Below, piece by piece: positions 30,951 to 40,901 of a stretch of DNA of 64,000 nucleotides. The stretch comes from Haemophilus haemolyticus (GTDB lineage: Bacteria > Pseudomonadota > Gammaproteobacteria > Enterobacterales > Pasteurellaceae), in assembly GCF_003352385.1 (NCBI RefSeq), contig NZ_CP031243.1, forward strand, positions 124,001-188,000. The letters run 5' to 3'. Each line of letters opens with the position of its first letter. Position 1 is the first letter of the stretch. The notes below the pieces were generated by a model. The model was not told the origin of the DNA. It ran no database searches and worked only from the letters and a program-made list of their open reading frames with translations. Position numbers and translations under genes: made by a program.

Positions 30951-32183
30951 ATGGCAAACAAAGTCTCTCTAGACAAATCAAAAATCAAATTTGTATTATT
31001 TGAAGGTGTGCATCAAAGCGCACTTGATACACTCCATGCGGCAGGCTATACCAATATTGATTACTATAAAAAAGCACTAGATGGTAATGAATTAAAAGAA
31101 GCCATTAAAGATGCGCACTTTATCGGCTTGCGTTCTCGCACCCATTTAACCGCAGAAATGATTGAAGCCGCACCCAAATTAATCGCAGTGGGATGTTTCT
31201 GTATTGGCACCAACCAAGTGGATCTAAATGCGGCAAAAGCGCGTGGAATTCCTGTATTTAATGCCCCATTTTCAAACACTCGTTCCGTCGCAGAACTTGT
31301 ATTAGGCGAGATTTTATTACTTATGCGCAATGTGCCGCAGGCTAATGCCGAAGTACATCGTGGCGTCTGGAATAAATCAGCGGCGGGAGCTCATGAAGTG
31401 CGGGGTAAAAAACTAGGAATTATTGGCTACGGCCACATAGGCTCACAGTTAAGTATTATTGCTGAATCATTAGGCATGGATGTATATTTCTACGATATTG
31501 AAAATAAACTTCCGCTTGGCAATGCCAAACAGGTTCGTAGCCTTGAAGAATTACTCAGTTCTTGCGATGTGGTTTCATTACATGTTCCAGAGCTGCCATC
31601 TACCAAAAACTTAATGAACGCAGCACGTATCGCACAATTAAAACAAGGGGCAATTTTGATCAATGCTGCGCGTGGCACAGTGGTAGATATTGATGCTCTC
31701 GCTCAAGCCTTAAAAGACGGGAAAATTCACGGTGCCGCAATTGATGTATTCCCAATTGAACCTGCGTCAATTAATGAAGAATTTGTCTCACCGTTACGCG
31801 AATTTGATAATGTGATTTTAACTCCACATATCGGTGGCTCAACAGCAGAAGCACAGGAAAATATCGGTTTTGAAGTGGCTGGCAAATTTGTTAAATATTC
31901 AGACAATGGCTCAACGCTTTCTTCGGTAAACTTCCCAGAAGTATCTTTACCAGAACATGAGGGAACAAAACGCTTATTACATATTCACGAAAATCGTCCC
32001 GGTGTATTGAATAAACTGAACCAAATTTTCGTCGAAGCCAACCTCAATATTGCCGCGCAATATTTACAAACTGACCCGAAAATTGGTTATGTTGTCGTTG
32101 ATGTAGAAACGAATGATGCATCGCCATTACTGACGAAATTGAAGGAAATCGATGGCACAATTCGTGCTCGGGTACTTTACTAA
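30951..32183 (+). CDS. serA: D-3-phosphoglycerate dehydrogenase
   Basis: The 410-residue protein has a Rossmann motif LGIIGYGHIGSQ, the catalytic LHVPELPST, INAARG and ILTPHIGGSTAEAQ regions, and a C-terminal ACT domain from about 335 (LLHIHENRPGVLNKL) for serine feedback. It starts serine synthesis. RBS AAGGAAG precedes it. After its stop the sequence becomes accessory in character. Confidence 0.96.
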   Translation: MANKVSLDKSKIKFVLFEGVHQSALDTLHAAGYTNIDYYKKALDGNELKEAIKDAHFIGLRSRTHLTAEMIEAAPKLIAVGCFCIGTNQVDLNAAKARGIPVFNAPFSNTRSVAELVLGEILLLMRNVPQANAEVHRGVWNKSAAGAHEVRGKKLGIIGYGHIGSQLSIIAESLGMDVYFYDIENKLPLGNAKQVRSLEELLSSCDVVSLHVPELPSTKNLMNAARIAQLKQGAILINAARGTVVDIDALAQALKDGKIHGAAIDVFPIEPASINEEFVSPLREFDNVILTPHIGGSTAEAQENIGFEVAGKFVKYSDNGSTLSSVNFPEVSLPEHEGTKRLLHIHENRPGVLNKLNQIFVEANLNIAAQYLQTDPKIGYVVVDVETNDASPLLTKLKEIDGTIRARVLY

Positions 32184-32381
32184 ATGACAATTCGTACGTA
32201 AAACAAGAGGTTTTTATCCCCCTATAAGGGACTATACTTCACAAGCCTCTCTTGGGGCTTGTGAAAACTGACAATCCCCGCCCTTGATTCCCACTTAAAA
32301 GGAGCTACATATTCTTTCATTAAGAAATTATCTTATGTGGGTATTTGCATAAGGAAAAAATATTTGGTAGAAATGATTTAG
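32184..32381. other. Intergenic stretch between serA and IS1016
   Basis: The only structure seen is an 8-bp hairpin, CACAAGCC/GGCTTGTG, at 32240-32263. No T-run follows it, so it is not a convincing terminator. No gene was found. Confidence 0.5.
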
Positions 32382-33090
32382 GGGGCTGACGTAGATTAGC
32401 CCTAAATACCACACCATTTTCTCAATATTTTAAGCTGTTCTTTTGGTACTCCAAAGTTAAACCGAAATTCACATTCCTTCAAGAATAAAGGAAAGTTTTT
32501 TCGGTCGATTCCATTATATTTTCGGAGGATTCTCTTCGCCTGACTCCAGAAATTTTCTATTCCATTTATATGGTTTTGTTTCTCCGCAAGTTCGGAATGA
32601 TTGATTCGTTCGTGGTGAAATTTGCTCACATCAAGGGCATCGTAGCCTCGATAAGTATCGGTATAAACCCAGCTGTCAGGCTTGATTTTCCTCACAATAA
32701 CAGGCATTAATGTCTCTGTTTTGGTATTTTCTACCACGACTGTAAATACTTTTCCTTGTCGCTTTAACAAACCGAATACGGCAACTTTTCCTGCTGCGCC
32801 TCGACCTCGTTTTCCTTTACGATGACCGCTAAAATAGCTTTCATCAAGCTCAATTTGATCATCAAAAACCTCATCGGCTTCAAGGGCTAAATGATAGCTA
32901 ATGACTTTAGGAATTTTTCGGAAAAACAAAATTGCTGAATTGGCTTTGATACCGAGTAAATCAGCCTCTGCTCGGGCTGTAATTTCTAATACAAAAAATT
33001 AAAGGAGCTTATTTTGTATATATTTCTTTAATTTAGAATAAGTTATCTTCATTTTATAGACTGGTACACTTGCTAATCTACATCAGCCCC
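32382..33090 (-). mobile_element. IS1016 (IS1595 family), 709 bp
   Basis: The ends are 19-base inverted repeats: GGGGCTGACGTAGATTAGC at 32382-32400 and its complement with one difference at 33072-33090. The inside holds one transposase reading frame on the minus strand. The flanking 8 bases do not match, so no target duplication is visible. IS1016 is common in encapsulated H. influenzae and H. aegyptius. Confidence 0.92.
32402..33052 (-). pseudogene. IS1016 transposase with premature stop
   Basis: From ATG 33052 the frame reads MKITYSKLKKYIQNKLL and then TAA at 32999-33001. Downstream it continues in the same frame as FFVLEITARAEADLLGIKAN and on to the DDE domain (ELDESYFSGHRKGKRGRG, YTDTYRGYDAL, NGIENFWSQAKR). 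The nonsense codon at position 18 removes the normal product, though internal re-initiation at a TTG at 32929 could give a 175-residue fragment lacking the DNA-binding part. Confidence 0.88.
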
Positions 33091-33212
33091 AAATATCTAC
33101 TAAATGTATCAAAAAATATTAAAATTTGAATTTTAAATAATTTTCACACTTTATATATTATTCGATATCTTTTTATAATCAATCTTAATTAAATCTAAAT
33201 AAAGGACTAATT

Positions 33213-33386
33213 ATGTTAAAAAATTTAATTGAGTCATGCTAATAAAAAGCAGAAAAAAATCACTCATTGAACTAAGCTGACTCTGTAGATTTTGAAAAAT
33301 TGAAAGATTTAATTAAACAATTAGGTGATGAAATCAGTGAAGCCGAAAAGCATTCCTGTAATCTATCCACTCACTATTCTAACTAA
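33213..33386 (+). pseudogene. Remnant of a small protein gene
   Basis: ATG is preceded by AAAGGACTAATT, a good ribosome site. The 58-codon frame reads MLKNLIESC, then stops at codons 10, 11 and 21, and after the last of these runs open as ADSVDFEKLKDLIKQLGDEI to a final TAA. A continuous frame with a clear ribosome site points to a recently inactivated gene. I do not recognise the family. Confidence 0.5.
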
Positions 33387-33573
33387 TAAACCACTCCCAA
33401 TTGGTATTATCACGTGAAGTGAGTTCATAACGTAAAACTATCAGATTTTTAGTCCAATAATGCCATGGTGCAGATATCATAAAAAAACGGATTAATATAA
33501 CCTTCCTATTTTTGACAACATGGATAGTACAGGAGCCAGCAAAGAACAAAACAACTTAAATAAAGCGAAACAT
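33379..33573 (-). pseudogene. Remnant of a possible small lipoprotein gene
   Basis: The frame from ATG 33573 reads MFRFI, a TAA at 33556-33558, then VVLFFAGSCTIHVVKNRKVI and on to NTNWEWFIS and a stop. FAGSC resembles a lipobox in a short hydrophobic leader. It is convergent with the previous remnant and overlaps it by eight bases. Whether it was ever a gene is uncertain. Confidence 0.35.
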
Positions 33574-33598
33574 TTTACATTCAGACCAAAGCTGTAAG

Positions 33599-33715
33599 GA
33601 TTACTTGGATTACTATAATCACCGACGGATTCAACTAAAATTAAAAGGACTGAGTCCGATACAATATCGAAAACAATCCTTTAAATAAAGGTCTAACTTT
33701 TTGGGGTCAGATCAA
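33599..33715 (+). mobile_element. 3' remnant of an IS3-family (IS150-like) element
   Basis: Twenty-nine codons read DYLDYYNHRRIQLKLKGLSP followed by IQYRKQSFK and a stop, the universal C terminus of IS3-family OrfB transposases. Beyond it GTCTAACTTTTTGGGGTCAG resembles the right terminal repeat of the IS150 group. The rest of the element is missing. Confidence 0.85.
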
Positions 33716-33738
33716 TTTCACCGCACTTTTATATGATG

Positions 33739-36324
33739 TTATCCCACCATTTTCTTTAACTGATACAAATATGCCAAGGCTTGTTTAGGGCTTAAATCAT
33801 CGGGATCCAGTTTTTCAATAGCCTCTCTTAGTGCATCCGTTTCTTGTTCAAAGAATAATTCACCTTGAGTGTGATTGGCTTCACGCAATGCCTGAATTTG
33901 CTGATCGGCTGAATGGTCTGATGTTTTTTCTAATTGTGTCAATTTCTGTTTTGCCAGTTTAATAACAGATTGTGGCACGCCTGCTAAAGCCGCAACTGCC
34001 AAACCATAACTTTTACTTGCTGCGCCATCTTGTACGGCATGCATAAAGGCGATGGTATTGTTATGCTCAAGGGCATCTAAGTGAATATTGGCGATGCCTT
34101 CTAGCTGTTCCGGCAATGCAGTTAATTCAAAATAATGGGTGGCAAATAATGTAAGTGAGCGGATTTTTTTGGCTAACCATTCTGCACAAGCCCAAGCTAA
34201 GGATAAGCCATCATAAGTGGATGTGCCGCGTCCAATTTCATCAATAAGCACGAGACTTTGCGCAGTGGCTTGATGAAGAATATTTGCCATTTCAGTCATT
34301 TCCACCATAAAGGTTGAACGCCCTGAAGCTAAATCATCAGACGCACCAATTCGAGTAAAAATACGATCAATCGGCCCAATTCGCGCGCTGTCTGCTGGTA
34401 CAAAGCTGCCGATATACGCCAGCAATGTAATTAATGCGGTTTGGCGCATATAAGTACTTTTACCGCCCATATTTGGCCCTGTGATAACTAATAAATGACG
34501 ATTGTGATTGAGTTCCACTGGGTTGGCGATGAAAGGATCTTTTAATACTTGTTCCACGACAGGATGACGACCATTTTCAATTTTCACACTTACTTCATCA
34601 CAGAATGTTGGCATCACGTAATTAAGGGTATCAGCGCACTCGGCAAGATTAACCAATACATCCAATTCAGAAAGTGCGAGGCTCGCCAGTTGTAACGCGC
34701 CTAAGTGTGGTAATAATAAATCAAATAATTCATCGTAAAGCTGCTTTTCTAATGCTAACGCTGCGCCTTTCGATTTCAGCACTTTGTCTTCATATTCTTT
34801 GAGTTCAGGAATAATGTAACGCTCTGCATTTTTCAGGGTTTGACGGCGAACATAATGAATTGGCGCTTTATGCGCTTGGCCTTGGCTAATTTGAATGTAA
34901 TAACCATGCACTGCATTAAAACCGATTTTTAACGTATCAATTCCTGTGCTTTCACGCTCACGTTTTTCGAGATTTTCTAAATATTGAGTTGCGCCATCAG
35001 ACAACATACGCCATTCGTCCAACTCGGCGTGGTAACCTTCAGCAATCACGCCACCATCCCGAATTAAAAGCGGAGGTGTTTCAATCAATGCACGCTGCAA
35101 TAAATCGCACTGCTCGCTGAAATCGGCAATTTGGCTGAAAAGTGCGGTTAAAAATGGCGGTGTTTTTTGTTGCACAATCGTGCGTAATTCTGGAATTTGT
35201 TCTAACGCCGTGCGCAAGCGAGTAAGATCGCGAGGACGCGCTGAACGTAGCGCCACACGCGCTAAAATACGCTCCATATCACCGACTAATTGCAAATAAG
35301 GTTGGAGTTCATCAACCAAATCAAAATTCAGAATTTCCGCAATCGCTTGTTGGCGTTGTTTTAATTTTTCCACATCACGAATAGGCTGATGAATCCAACG
35401 TTTCAATAAGCGACTGCCCATTGGCGTAACGCATTTATCCAATACAGACGCTAGCGTATTTTCTGTGCCACCCGCAAGGTTTTGCGTCAATTCAAGATTT
35501 CTGCGAGTGGCGGCATCTAACTGAATGCAGTCTTGATTTTGAATCAAACTAATGCTTTGAATATGTGGCAATGCGGTACGTTGGGTTTCTTTTGCATATT
35601 GCAATAAACAACCTGCCGCACTTAAGCCTAGAGGGGATTTTTCCACACCAAAGGCGCGTAAATCTTTTGTGCCAAATTGGCGATTTAGTAACGTAATGGC
35701 AGTGCTAAGTTCAAACTCCCAAATCGGGCGACGGCGTAATCCCTTGCAATGTTCAATTGCAGCCATTTCATTAAATTCTTCACAATACAGCAATTCTACG
35801 GGGGCAATACGTTGCAATTCCGCACGTAATGTTTCTTTATCTGCAGGTTCACAAAGCTGAAAACGGCCAGAGGTCATATCTAAAGTGGCTAATCCAAATT
35901 TTTCTTTCTCTTGATATACTGCTGCAATCAGATTATCTTGGCGCTCTGGCAAAAGCGCCTCATCACTTACCGTACCGGGTGTAACAATTCGCACAATTTG
36001 GCGTTCTACTGGTCCTTTGCTTGCGGTAGGATCGCCAATCTGTTCGCAAATCGCCACAGATTCGCCTAACTGCACTAATTTTGCTAAATAGCCTTCCACT
36101 GCATGATAAGGCACTCCTGCCATTGGAATGGGTTGCCCTGCAGATTGACCTCGTTTCGTCAAAGAAATATCCAACAATGCCGCTGCTTTTTTCGCATCGT
36201 CATAAAACAACTCGTAAAAATCCCCCATGCGATAAAATAACAAAATATCTGGATTCTCTGCTTTGAGTTTTAGATATTGTTGCATCATTGGCGTATGTTG
36301 TTGGAAACTTTCTTCGGAAATCAT
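33739..36324 (-). CDS. mutS: DNA mismatch repair protein MutS
   Basis: The 861-residue protein has the mismatch-reading motif [17 protein letters not shown] near residue 30, Walker [15 protein letters not shown] near 615 and Walker [14 protein letters not shown] with [11 protein letters not shown] between. It binds mismatches and starts repair. MutS activity affects the slippage rate of some repeat tracts, which is relevant to the phase-variable gene in this window. The tna island separates it from nlpD. Confidence 0.97.
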   Translation of the reverse strand: MISEESFQQHTPMMQQYLKLKAENPDILLFYRMGDFYELFYDDAKKAAALLDISLTKRGQSAGQPIPMAGVPYHAVEGYLAKLVQLGESVAICEQIGDPTASKGPVERQIVRIVTPGTVSDEALLPERQDNLIAAVYQEKEKFGLATLDMTSGRFQLCEPADKETLRAELQRIAPVELLYCEEFNEMAAIEHCKGLRRRPIWEFELSTAITLLNRQFGTKDLRAFGVEKSPLGLSAAGCLLQYAKETQRTALPHIQSISLIQNQDCIQLDAATRRNLELTQNLAGGTENTLASVLDKCVTPMGSRLLKRWIHQPIRDVEKLKQRQQAIAEILNFDLVDELQPYLQLVGDMERILARVALRSARPRDLTRLRTALEQIPELRTIVQQKTPPFLTALFSQIADFSEQCDLLQRALIETPPLLIRDGGVIAEGYHAELDEWRMLSDGATQYLENLEKRERESTGIDTLKIGFNAVHGYYIQISQGQAHKAPIHYVRRQTLKNAERYIIPELKEYEDKVLKSKGAALALEKQLYDELFDLLLPHLGALQLASLALSELDVLVNLAECADTLNYVMPTFCDEVSVKIENGRHPVVEQVLKDPFIANPVELNHNRHLLVITGPNMGGKSTYMRQTALITLLAYIGSFVPADSARIGPIDRIFTRIGASDDLASGRSTFMVEMTEMANILHQATAQSLVLIDEIGRGTSTYDGLSLAWACAEWLAKKIRSLTLFATHYFELTALPEQLEGIANIHLDALEHNNTIAFMHAVQDGAASKSYGLAVAALAGVPQSVIKLAKQKLTQLEKTSDHSADQQIQALREANHTQGELFFEQETDALREAIEKLDPDDLSPKQALAYLYQLKKMVG

Positions 36325-36402
36325 CTAATTACCTGCTTTGAAACTGAATAAAGATAGGTTTTGTGGCAGCTATTTTAGGTGCCGAAAGGGGAAAAAGCTA
36401 GA

Positions 36403-36447
36403 TAAAAAAAGAACGGTGAAAATTTGTTGAGATTTTTCACCGCTCTT
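36403..36447. repeat. Left 45-bp direct repeat of the tna island
   Basis: The 45 bases contain a hairpin of CGGTGAAAAT and ATTTTTCACCG, with a GAGCGGT-like uptake-signal variant. The same 45 bases with one mismatch recur at 39508-39552. The copy at nlpD is presumably the original terminator. Confidence 0.9.
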
Positions 36448-36458
36448 GAGGTTGGTAT

Positions 36459-37694
36459 TTATCCTTTAAAGACAGGCAAATAGTCAAACATTGCTAGAAA
36501 ATGGAAAATAGCCACAAAAACACCAAATAATGCAATGAAGATTATTAATCCATTTCCACCAAAAACTCGGAATGTTGTTGCTGCTGCATTTATTTTGCGA
36601 GATTTATAAGCAAGAAGTGCGGGAATTATGCAAGTCCAAATTGTCGCTACTGCGCCGGCATATCCAATGGCTTTTAAGAAACCCAATGGAAATAAAATTG
36701 ACATAATTAGTGGAGGTAGAAAAGTCACAGCCCATGACTTTGTTCGTCCAATTTTACAATTATCAAATTTAAAGAAATCAGCCAAATAATCAAATACCCC
36801 TAATCCTACGCCAATAAAAGATGACAAAATTGCGGCAATGGAAAAGGCATTAATCATTTGTTTAACCGTGTTAGATTCTATTACCCCACCTAAAGCATTG
36901 AGTAATATATCTAGATTGCCATCACTAGCTATTACTGGTGCAAATTGATCGCGAGGTAAATTTCCAAAAATTGAAAAAATCCAAAGTAAATAAAGCGTAA
37001 GAGCAATTGCTGTTCCACCTAAAATGGCATATTTAGCTTTTTTCTCTTCCCCATAGTAGGCTCGCATCGTACAAACAGAATGATGGTAACCGAAAGATGT
37101 TAACGCAACAGGAAACATTCCTACCGCATATTTTGCATAGTTTGTATCTTTTCCACCAATATCTAATAAAGTATCTAAACTAATATTAGTTGCTAATCCA
37201 TAAGTACTAAAAATAAAAGTAAACCCCATGAATACAATCAATAAAACAGATATTCTGTCTACAATGCGAGTGGAATGCCAAACAAAGAAGGAAAAGACTA
37301 ATACAAATACAGTGGAACAAATTGCCAATGTAGATGAACCAAAATCAATCCACGGTTTAATAAGGTTTTCTAGTATACCGCCAGATGCAGTGGTATAAGC
37401 ATAAAGTAAAATACCCCCGACAAAATACACAGCAAGATTATTAATAGAATTGATAGTTGAACCGAGCATATCTTTAGTTACGGTACTAAATGATGCTCTT
37501 AAATCATAAGTAGAATAGGCCTCAAGTAATAACCAGCCTGATAATGTCATGATTATCATCGTTAAGCAAATTGCTAATGCTGACCATATTGTCCAAGCTC
37601 CAGCACCAGATGTTGGTAAACCAAGCATTCCAGCTCCGACGCAAACACTAGCAATAATACAGGCACCACCAAAAATGGAAGGTTGTTTTTTCAT
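36459..37694 (-). CDS. tnaB: Tryptophan permease TnaB
   Basis: The 411-residue protein has about eleven hydrophobic segments and the family motif GGACIIASVCVGAGMLGLPT at its N terminus. This is the hydroxy/aromatic amino acid permease family (TnaB, Mtr, TyrP). Its place directly after tnaA supports tryptophan as substrate. RBS AAGGATGTTCT precedes the start. A terminator-like hairpin lies between tnaA and this gene. No canonical uptake signal occurs inside it. Confidence 0.92.
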   Translation of the reverse strand: MKKQPSIFGGACIIASVCVGAGMLGLPTSGAGAWTIWSALAICLTMIIMTLSGWLLLEAYSTYDLRASFSTVTKDMLGSTINSINNLAVYFVGGILLYAYTTASGGILENLIKPWIDFGSSTLAICSTVFVLVFSFFVWHSTRIVDRISVLLIVFMGFTFIFSTYGLATNISLDTLLDIGGKDTNYAKYAVGMFPVALTSFGYHHSVCTMRAYYGEEKKAKYAILGGTAIALTLYLLWIFSIFGNLPRDQFAPVIASDGNLDILLNALGGVIESNTVKQMINAFSIAAILSSFIGVGLGVFDYLADFFKFDNCKIGRTKSWAVTFLPPLIMSILFPLGFLKAIGYAGAVATIWTCIIPALLAYKSRKINAAATTFRVFGGNGLIIFIALFGVFVAIFHFLAMFDYLPVFKG

Positions 37695-37740
37695 AGAACA
37701 TCCTTATCAATAACAAATTATTGAGTTAGCTGTTGATAAA

Positions 37741-37770
37741 AAAATGCAGTTCAAAATGAACTGCATTTTT
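37741..37770 (-). terminator. Hairpin between tnaA and tnaB
   Basis: AAAATGCAGTTCA, loop AAA, TGAACTGCATTTTT; on the minus strand a 13-bp perfect stem runs into a T-run. It looks like a full terminator inside the operon, so tnaB may be transcribed by partial read-through. Confidence 0.8.
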
Positions 37771-37777
37771 CGTGATA

Positions 37778-39196
37778 TTATTCAACTTCTTTTAAACGTG
37801 CCGTAAAGTGGCGGAGAACTTTTGGTTCATAAGTAAAGGTTAAACCCTTAATATTCTCTGCATTTTCTTTCACTTTTTGGAACGCCTCAATAATGAAATC
37901 CATATGAGTTTGCGTATAAGTTGCACGTGGTACAGTTAAGCGTAAAAGCTCTGCTGGACATGGTAGTTGTTTACCAGTCTTCGGATCTCGTCCTAATAAA
38001 AATGAGCCAATTTCTACCGCTCTTATACCTGCAACTTTATAAAGTTCGCAAGAAAGTGCTTGTGCTGGGAATTGGTCGGCTGGAATATGTGGTAATAATT
38101 TACCCGCATCTACGAACGCTGCGTGGCCACCTGGTTGTTGACAAGGCACACCAATTTTTTCTAAGCCTGCAACCAAATATTCAATTTGCGCGATACGATA
38201 AGCCAGCCATTCTTGGCGCATACCATCATGTAAGCCAACAGCCAAGCGTTCCATTGCCCCCCCTTCTAAACCACCATAAGTAGGGAACCCTTCTTGCACA
38301 ACACAAAGCGTTCTACATTCGTGATAGACTTCCTCCATTGATTTATCTTTAAACGCTAAAATACCACCCATTGGCACCATCGCATCTTTTTTGGCGGACA
38401 TCGCTAAACCATCAGCATATCGATAACTTTCGTAAGTAATTTGTTCAATAGTCCAGTCTTTATAAGCTTCTTCACGTTGTTGAACAAAATAGGCGTTTTC
38501 TGCAAAACGAGCTGAATCCATGATGACTGGAATATCGTATTTACGCGCAATTTCATACATGCCTTTTAAATTTGCAATAGAAACTGGCTGACCTCCCGCA
38601 GAGTTACAAGTAATGGTACATACAATGTAAGGTACATTATGTGCTCCCACTTCTTGAATGCCTTTTTCTAATTTTTCTAAATCGAAATTACCCTTAAATG
38701 GATGTTTTGCTGTTGTATCAAATGCCTCTTTTATATAAACATTACGAACCGTTGCCCCATTAATTTGGCTATGTCCTTGTGTGGTATCAAAGAAATAGTT
38801 AGAGAAAACCACTATTTTGCTGCGTTCTAAACCTTTCTCACGTTCACGTTTAGCAATCAATACCGGAATATAAATTTGTTCAGCACCACGGCCTTGGTGA
38901 GTAGGGATTGTATATTCATAACCAAAAATATCTTTCACTGCTTTAGCTAGCGCATAATAACTGCGACTGCCACTATAGGCTTCATCACCACGTAACATTG
39001 CAGCCTGCATATCTTGTGTAACAGCACCAGTACCGCTATCTGTGAGCAAGTCAATGAAAATATCTTCACTATCCAATAAAAATGGATTCATGCCTGATTT
39101 TAAGATCGCTTGTTCACGATACTCACGAGTAGTTCTTTTTACTGGTTCAATAACACGAATGCGGAAAGGTTCAGGTAAATGTTTAAAATTTTCCAT
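37778..39196 (-). CDS. tnaA: Tryptophanase
   Basis: The 472-residue PLP enzyme begins [20 protein letters not shown] and carries the PLP-lysine motif [13 protein letters not shown] near residue 266 and [12 protein letters not shown]. It splits tryptophan into indole, pyruvate and ammonia, the basis of the indole-positive biotypes of H. influenzae. A leader peptide and CRP site lie upstream. The region has no canonical uptake signals, which fits horizontal origin. Confidence 0.97.
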   Translation of the reverse strand: MENFKHLPEPFRIRVIEPVKRTTREYREQAILKSGMNPFLLDSEDIFIDLLTDSGTGAVTQDMQAAMLRGDEAYSGSRSYYALAKAVKDIFGYEYTIPTHQGRGAEQIYIPVLIAKREREKGLERSKIVVFSNYFFDTTQGHSQINGATVRNVYIKEAFDTTAKHPFKGNFDLEKLEKGIQEVGAHNVPYIVCTITCNSAGGQPVSIANLKGMYEIARKYDIPVIMDSARFAENAYFVQQREEAYKDWTIEQITYESYRYADGLAMSAKKDAMVPMGGILAFKDKSMEEVYHECRTLCVVQEGFPTYGGLEGGAMERLAVGLHDGMRQEWLAYRIAQIEYLVAGLEKIGVPCQQPGGHAAFVDAGKLLPHIPADQFPAQALSCELYKVAGIRAVEIGSFLLGRDPKTGKQLPCPAELLRLTVPRATYTQTHMDFIIEAFQKVKENAENIKGLTFTYEPKVLRHFTARLKEVE

Positions 39197-39283
39197 AGCA
39201 AAATCCCCAAAAATTAATTTGCTTAGTTTAAATAAAAAATTATTTTCTAAAATGAAAACACTTTGATGGTTAATGAGAAAGGA

Positions 39284-39364
39284 TTAAAGAATTATGGGAA
39301 AATAAAAAGATAATCTTGGATCAACAAGAACCCAAGTTTGGTTAGGAGAGAGCAAGTTGAGCAT
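39284..39364 (-). CDS. tnaC: TnaC leader peptide
   Basis: AAGGAGTTTAAT precedes ATG 39364. The 26-residue peptide contains W11, D15 and P23, which have exactly the spacing of the functional Trp12, Asp16 and Pro24 of E. coli TnaC (W-x3-D-x7-P). In E. coli tryptophan stalls the ribosome at the end of TnaC and blocks Rho. Here three residues (IIL) follow the proline before the stop, unlike E. coli. Too short for routine gene calling. Confidence 0.85.
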   Translation of the reverse strand: MLNLLSPNQTWVLVDPRLSFYFPIIL

Positions 39365-39421
39365 ATTAAACTCCTTTTAAGAGAAGAGAAACTTAATAAA
39401 ACTTAACACTAACTTCTAACT

Positions 39422-39495
39422 ACGAAGCATTATCAGAATAATATAAAATATAACATTGTCATCTATTATTTTTTTATTTTGTGATATGTCTCACA
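39422..39495 (-). promoter_or_regulatory. tna promoter with perfect CRP site
   Basis: TGTGATATGTCTCACA (39480-39495) is a perfect TGTGA-N6-TCACA site. A -10-like GATAAT lies at 39429-39434 on the minus strand, putting the CRP site about 60-65 bases upstream of the start. Catabolite control of tna is established in E. coli. Confidence 0.8.
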
Positions 39496-39507
39496 GAATA
39501 TTTTTAA

Positions 39508-39552
39508 TAAAAAAAGAGCGGTGAAAATTTGTTGAGATTTTTCACCGCTCTT
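39508..39552. repeat. Right 45-bp direct repeat of the tna island, next to nlpD
   Basis: It matches 36403-36447 except for one base. It forms a hairpin with a T-run just after the nlpD stop on the minus strand, so it also serves as the nlpD terminator. Confidence 0.9.
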
Positions 39553-39564
39553 TTTAGAGGAAGA

Positions 39565-40878
39565 TTAATGTCTTGGGAGGTAACGTACAGGATCCACTGA
39601 TTTACCTTTATAGCGAATTTCAAAGTGGAGTTTCACAGTATTTGTACCAGAGCTACCCATTTTTGCGATTTCTTGACCAGCTTTGACTTCTTGTTGATCG
39701 GTTACAAGAATTTTGTCGTTATGCGCATAAGCACTTAAGAAATCATCATTATGTTTGATGATGATTAAATTACCGTAACCACGTAAAGCATTGCCAGCAT
39801 ACACTACGCGACCTGATGCAGCCGCTTTTACCGCTTGTCCACGAGAGCCACTAATATCAATCCCTTTATTTCCGCCATCAGTATTGGAGAAACCCTGAAT
39901 GATATTACCTGAAGTCGGCCATTGCCATGCAACATTCGATGCGATTGGCGCAACAACATTGGCATTAATCGGTGTGCTATTGGTGTTCTCTACTGGTGTT
40001 GTTGGTACTGATGGTGTTGTCGCAGGGGCAACTGGTGTTGTCGCAACTGGTACCATTGCTGGTGTGCTATTCGCTACACCTGCTCCAGATTTAATTGGGC
40101 CAATGATTGTGCCATCAGATCCCATTTGCGTACCATTTGCACCTGGCGTATAGGTGACTGCAGGTTCTGCTGGCGCAGTCGGTGCAGCCGCAGTTGTTGT
40201 CGTTGCTGCCGCAGCAGGTTGTTTTACAGGAACCGTTGTTGTCACTGTTTTTGTGCCACAATTAGAGATTTTTAAAGTTTGACCTAGGCTCAAGCTATAA
40301 GGCTCTGTCATGTTGTTCAATGCTGCTAATTCTTTTACATCAATCCCCGCCAAGTAAGCGATTAAGAACATGGTATCGCCTTTGTTTACTTTATAGGTAT
40401 TGCCTTTGTAAGAGCCTTTTTCAATTTGGCTATAATCTGGTGCATTAGTATTGGGATTGCGTGGAACATTAATATGTTGCGAACCTACGCAATCAGAAAC
40501 TGTTTTAGTGATTGTTTTTGTTTGCACAGCTGGCGCTGGAGCTTGTGTTGGCGCTGCTGGTTTTTGAACTGGCTGAAACGCTGGCTGTGCAGGTTTGAAT
40601 GCCGGTTGAGCAGGCGCTGCTGGCATGGCAGGCTGTTGATAGGTTGGTTGGAAATTTGGCTGTGGTGTTTGCACGCCTGTTGGAATACCACCCATTGGTG
40701 GTACCGTGTTTTTTTGAATTTCAGGTTGCCAAGAACCGCCCGTGCTCTCACCATTTACAGGTTGCATAATACCAGGTGAAAGCGTGTTATCTGCATTGGT
40801 AATTGGCGCAGGAGAATTAGAGGTACAAGCTGATAATACAACAATACTTAAAGGGAGTAAGAGAAACGATTTTTTCAT
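39565..40878 (-). CDS. nlpD: NlpD/LppB outer-membrane lipoprotein with LysM and LytM domains
   Basis: The 437-residue protein has a lipoprotein signal (lipobox LSAC), a proline/glutamine/alanine-rich linker, a LysM domain near 155-210 (NTYKVNKGDTMFLIAYLAG), a second Ala/Thr/Pro linker, and a C-terminal M23/LytM domain from about 320. The LytM domain has GIDISG where active enzymes have a metal-binding HxxxD, so it is an amidase activator rather than a hydrolase. The residues just after the anchor share a motif with the neighbouring small lipoprotein. Confidence 0.94.
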   Translation of the reverse strand: MKKSFLLLPLSIVVLSACTSNSPAPITNADNTLSPGIMQPVNGESTGGSWQPEIQKNTVPPMGGIPTGVQTPQPNFQPTYQQPAMPAAPAQPAFKPAQPAFQPVQKPAAPTQAPAPAVQTKTITKTVSDCVGSQHINVPRNPNTNAPDYSQIEKGSYKGNTYKVNKGDTMFLIAYLAGIDVKELAALNNMTEPYSLSLGQTLKISNCGTKTVTTTVPVKQPAAAATTTTAAAPTAPAEPAVTYTPGANGTQMGSDGTIIGPIKSGAGVANSTPAMVPVATTPVAPATTPSVPTTPVENTNSTPINANVVAPIASNVAWQWPTSGNIIQGFSNTDGGNKGIDISGSRGQAVKAAASGRVVYAGNALRGYGNLIIIKHNDDFLSAYAHNDKILVTDQQEVKAGQEIAKMGSSGTNTVKLHFEIRYKGKSVDPVRYLPRH

Positions 40879-40901
40879 AGTAATTCCTTATTGTTCCTTT
40901 A

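Larger units (their letters stand above)
33091..33738. other. Decayed accessory region between IS1016 and mutS
   Basis: About 650 bases hold no intact gene. Visible inside are a plus-strand small gene with three stops (33213-33386), a minus-strand lipoprotein-like frame with one stop (33379-33573) and the tail of an IS3-family transposase (33599-33688). An uptake signal sits next to mutS. Confidence 0.7.

Noticed and set aside
32240..32263. Hairpin after serA as a terminator
   Set aside because: The 8-bp stem is clear but no T-run follows on either strand.
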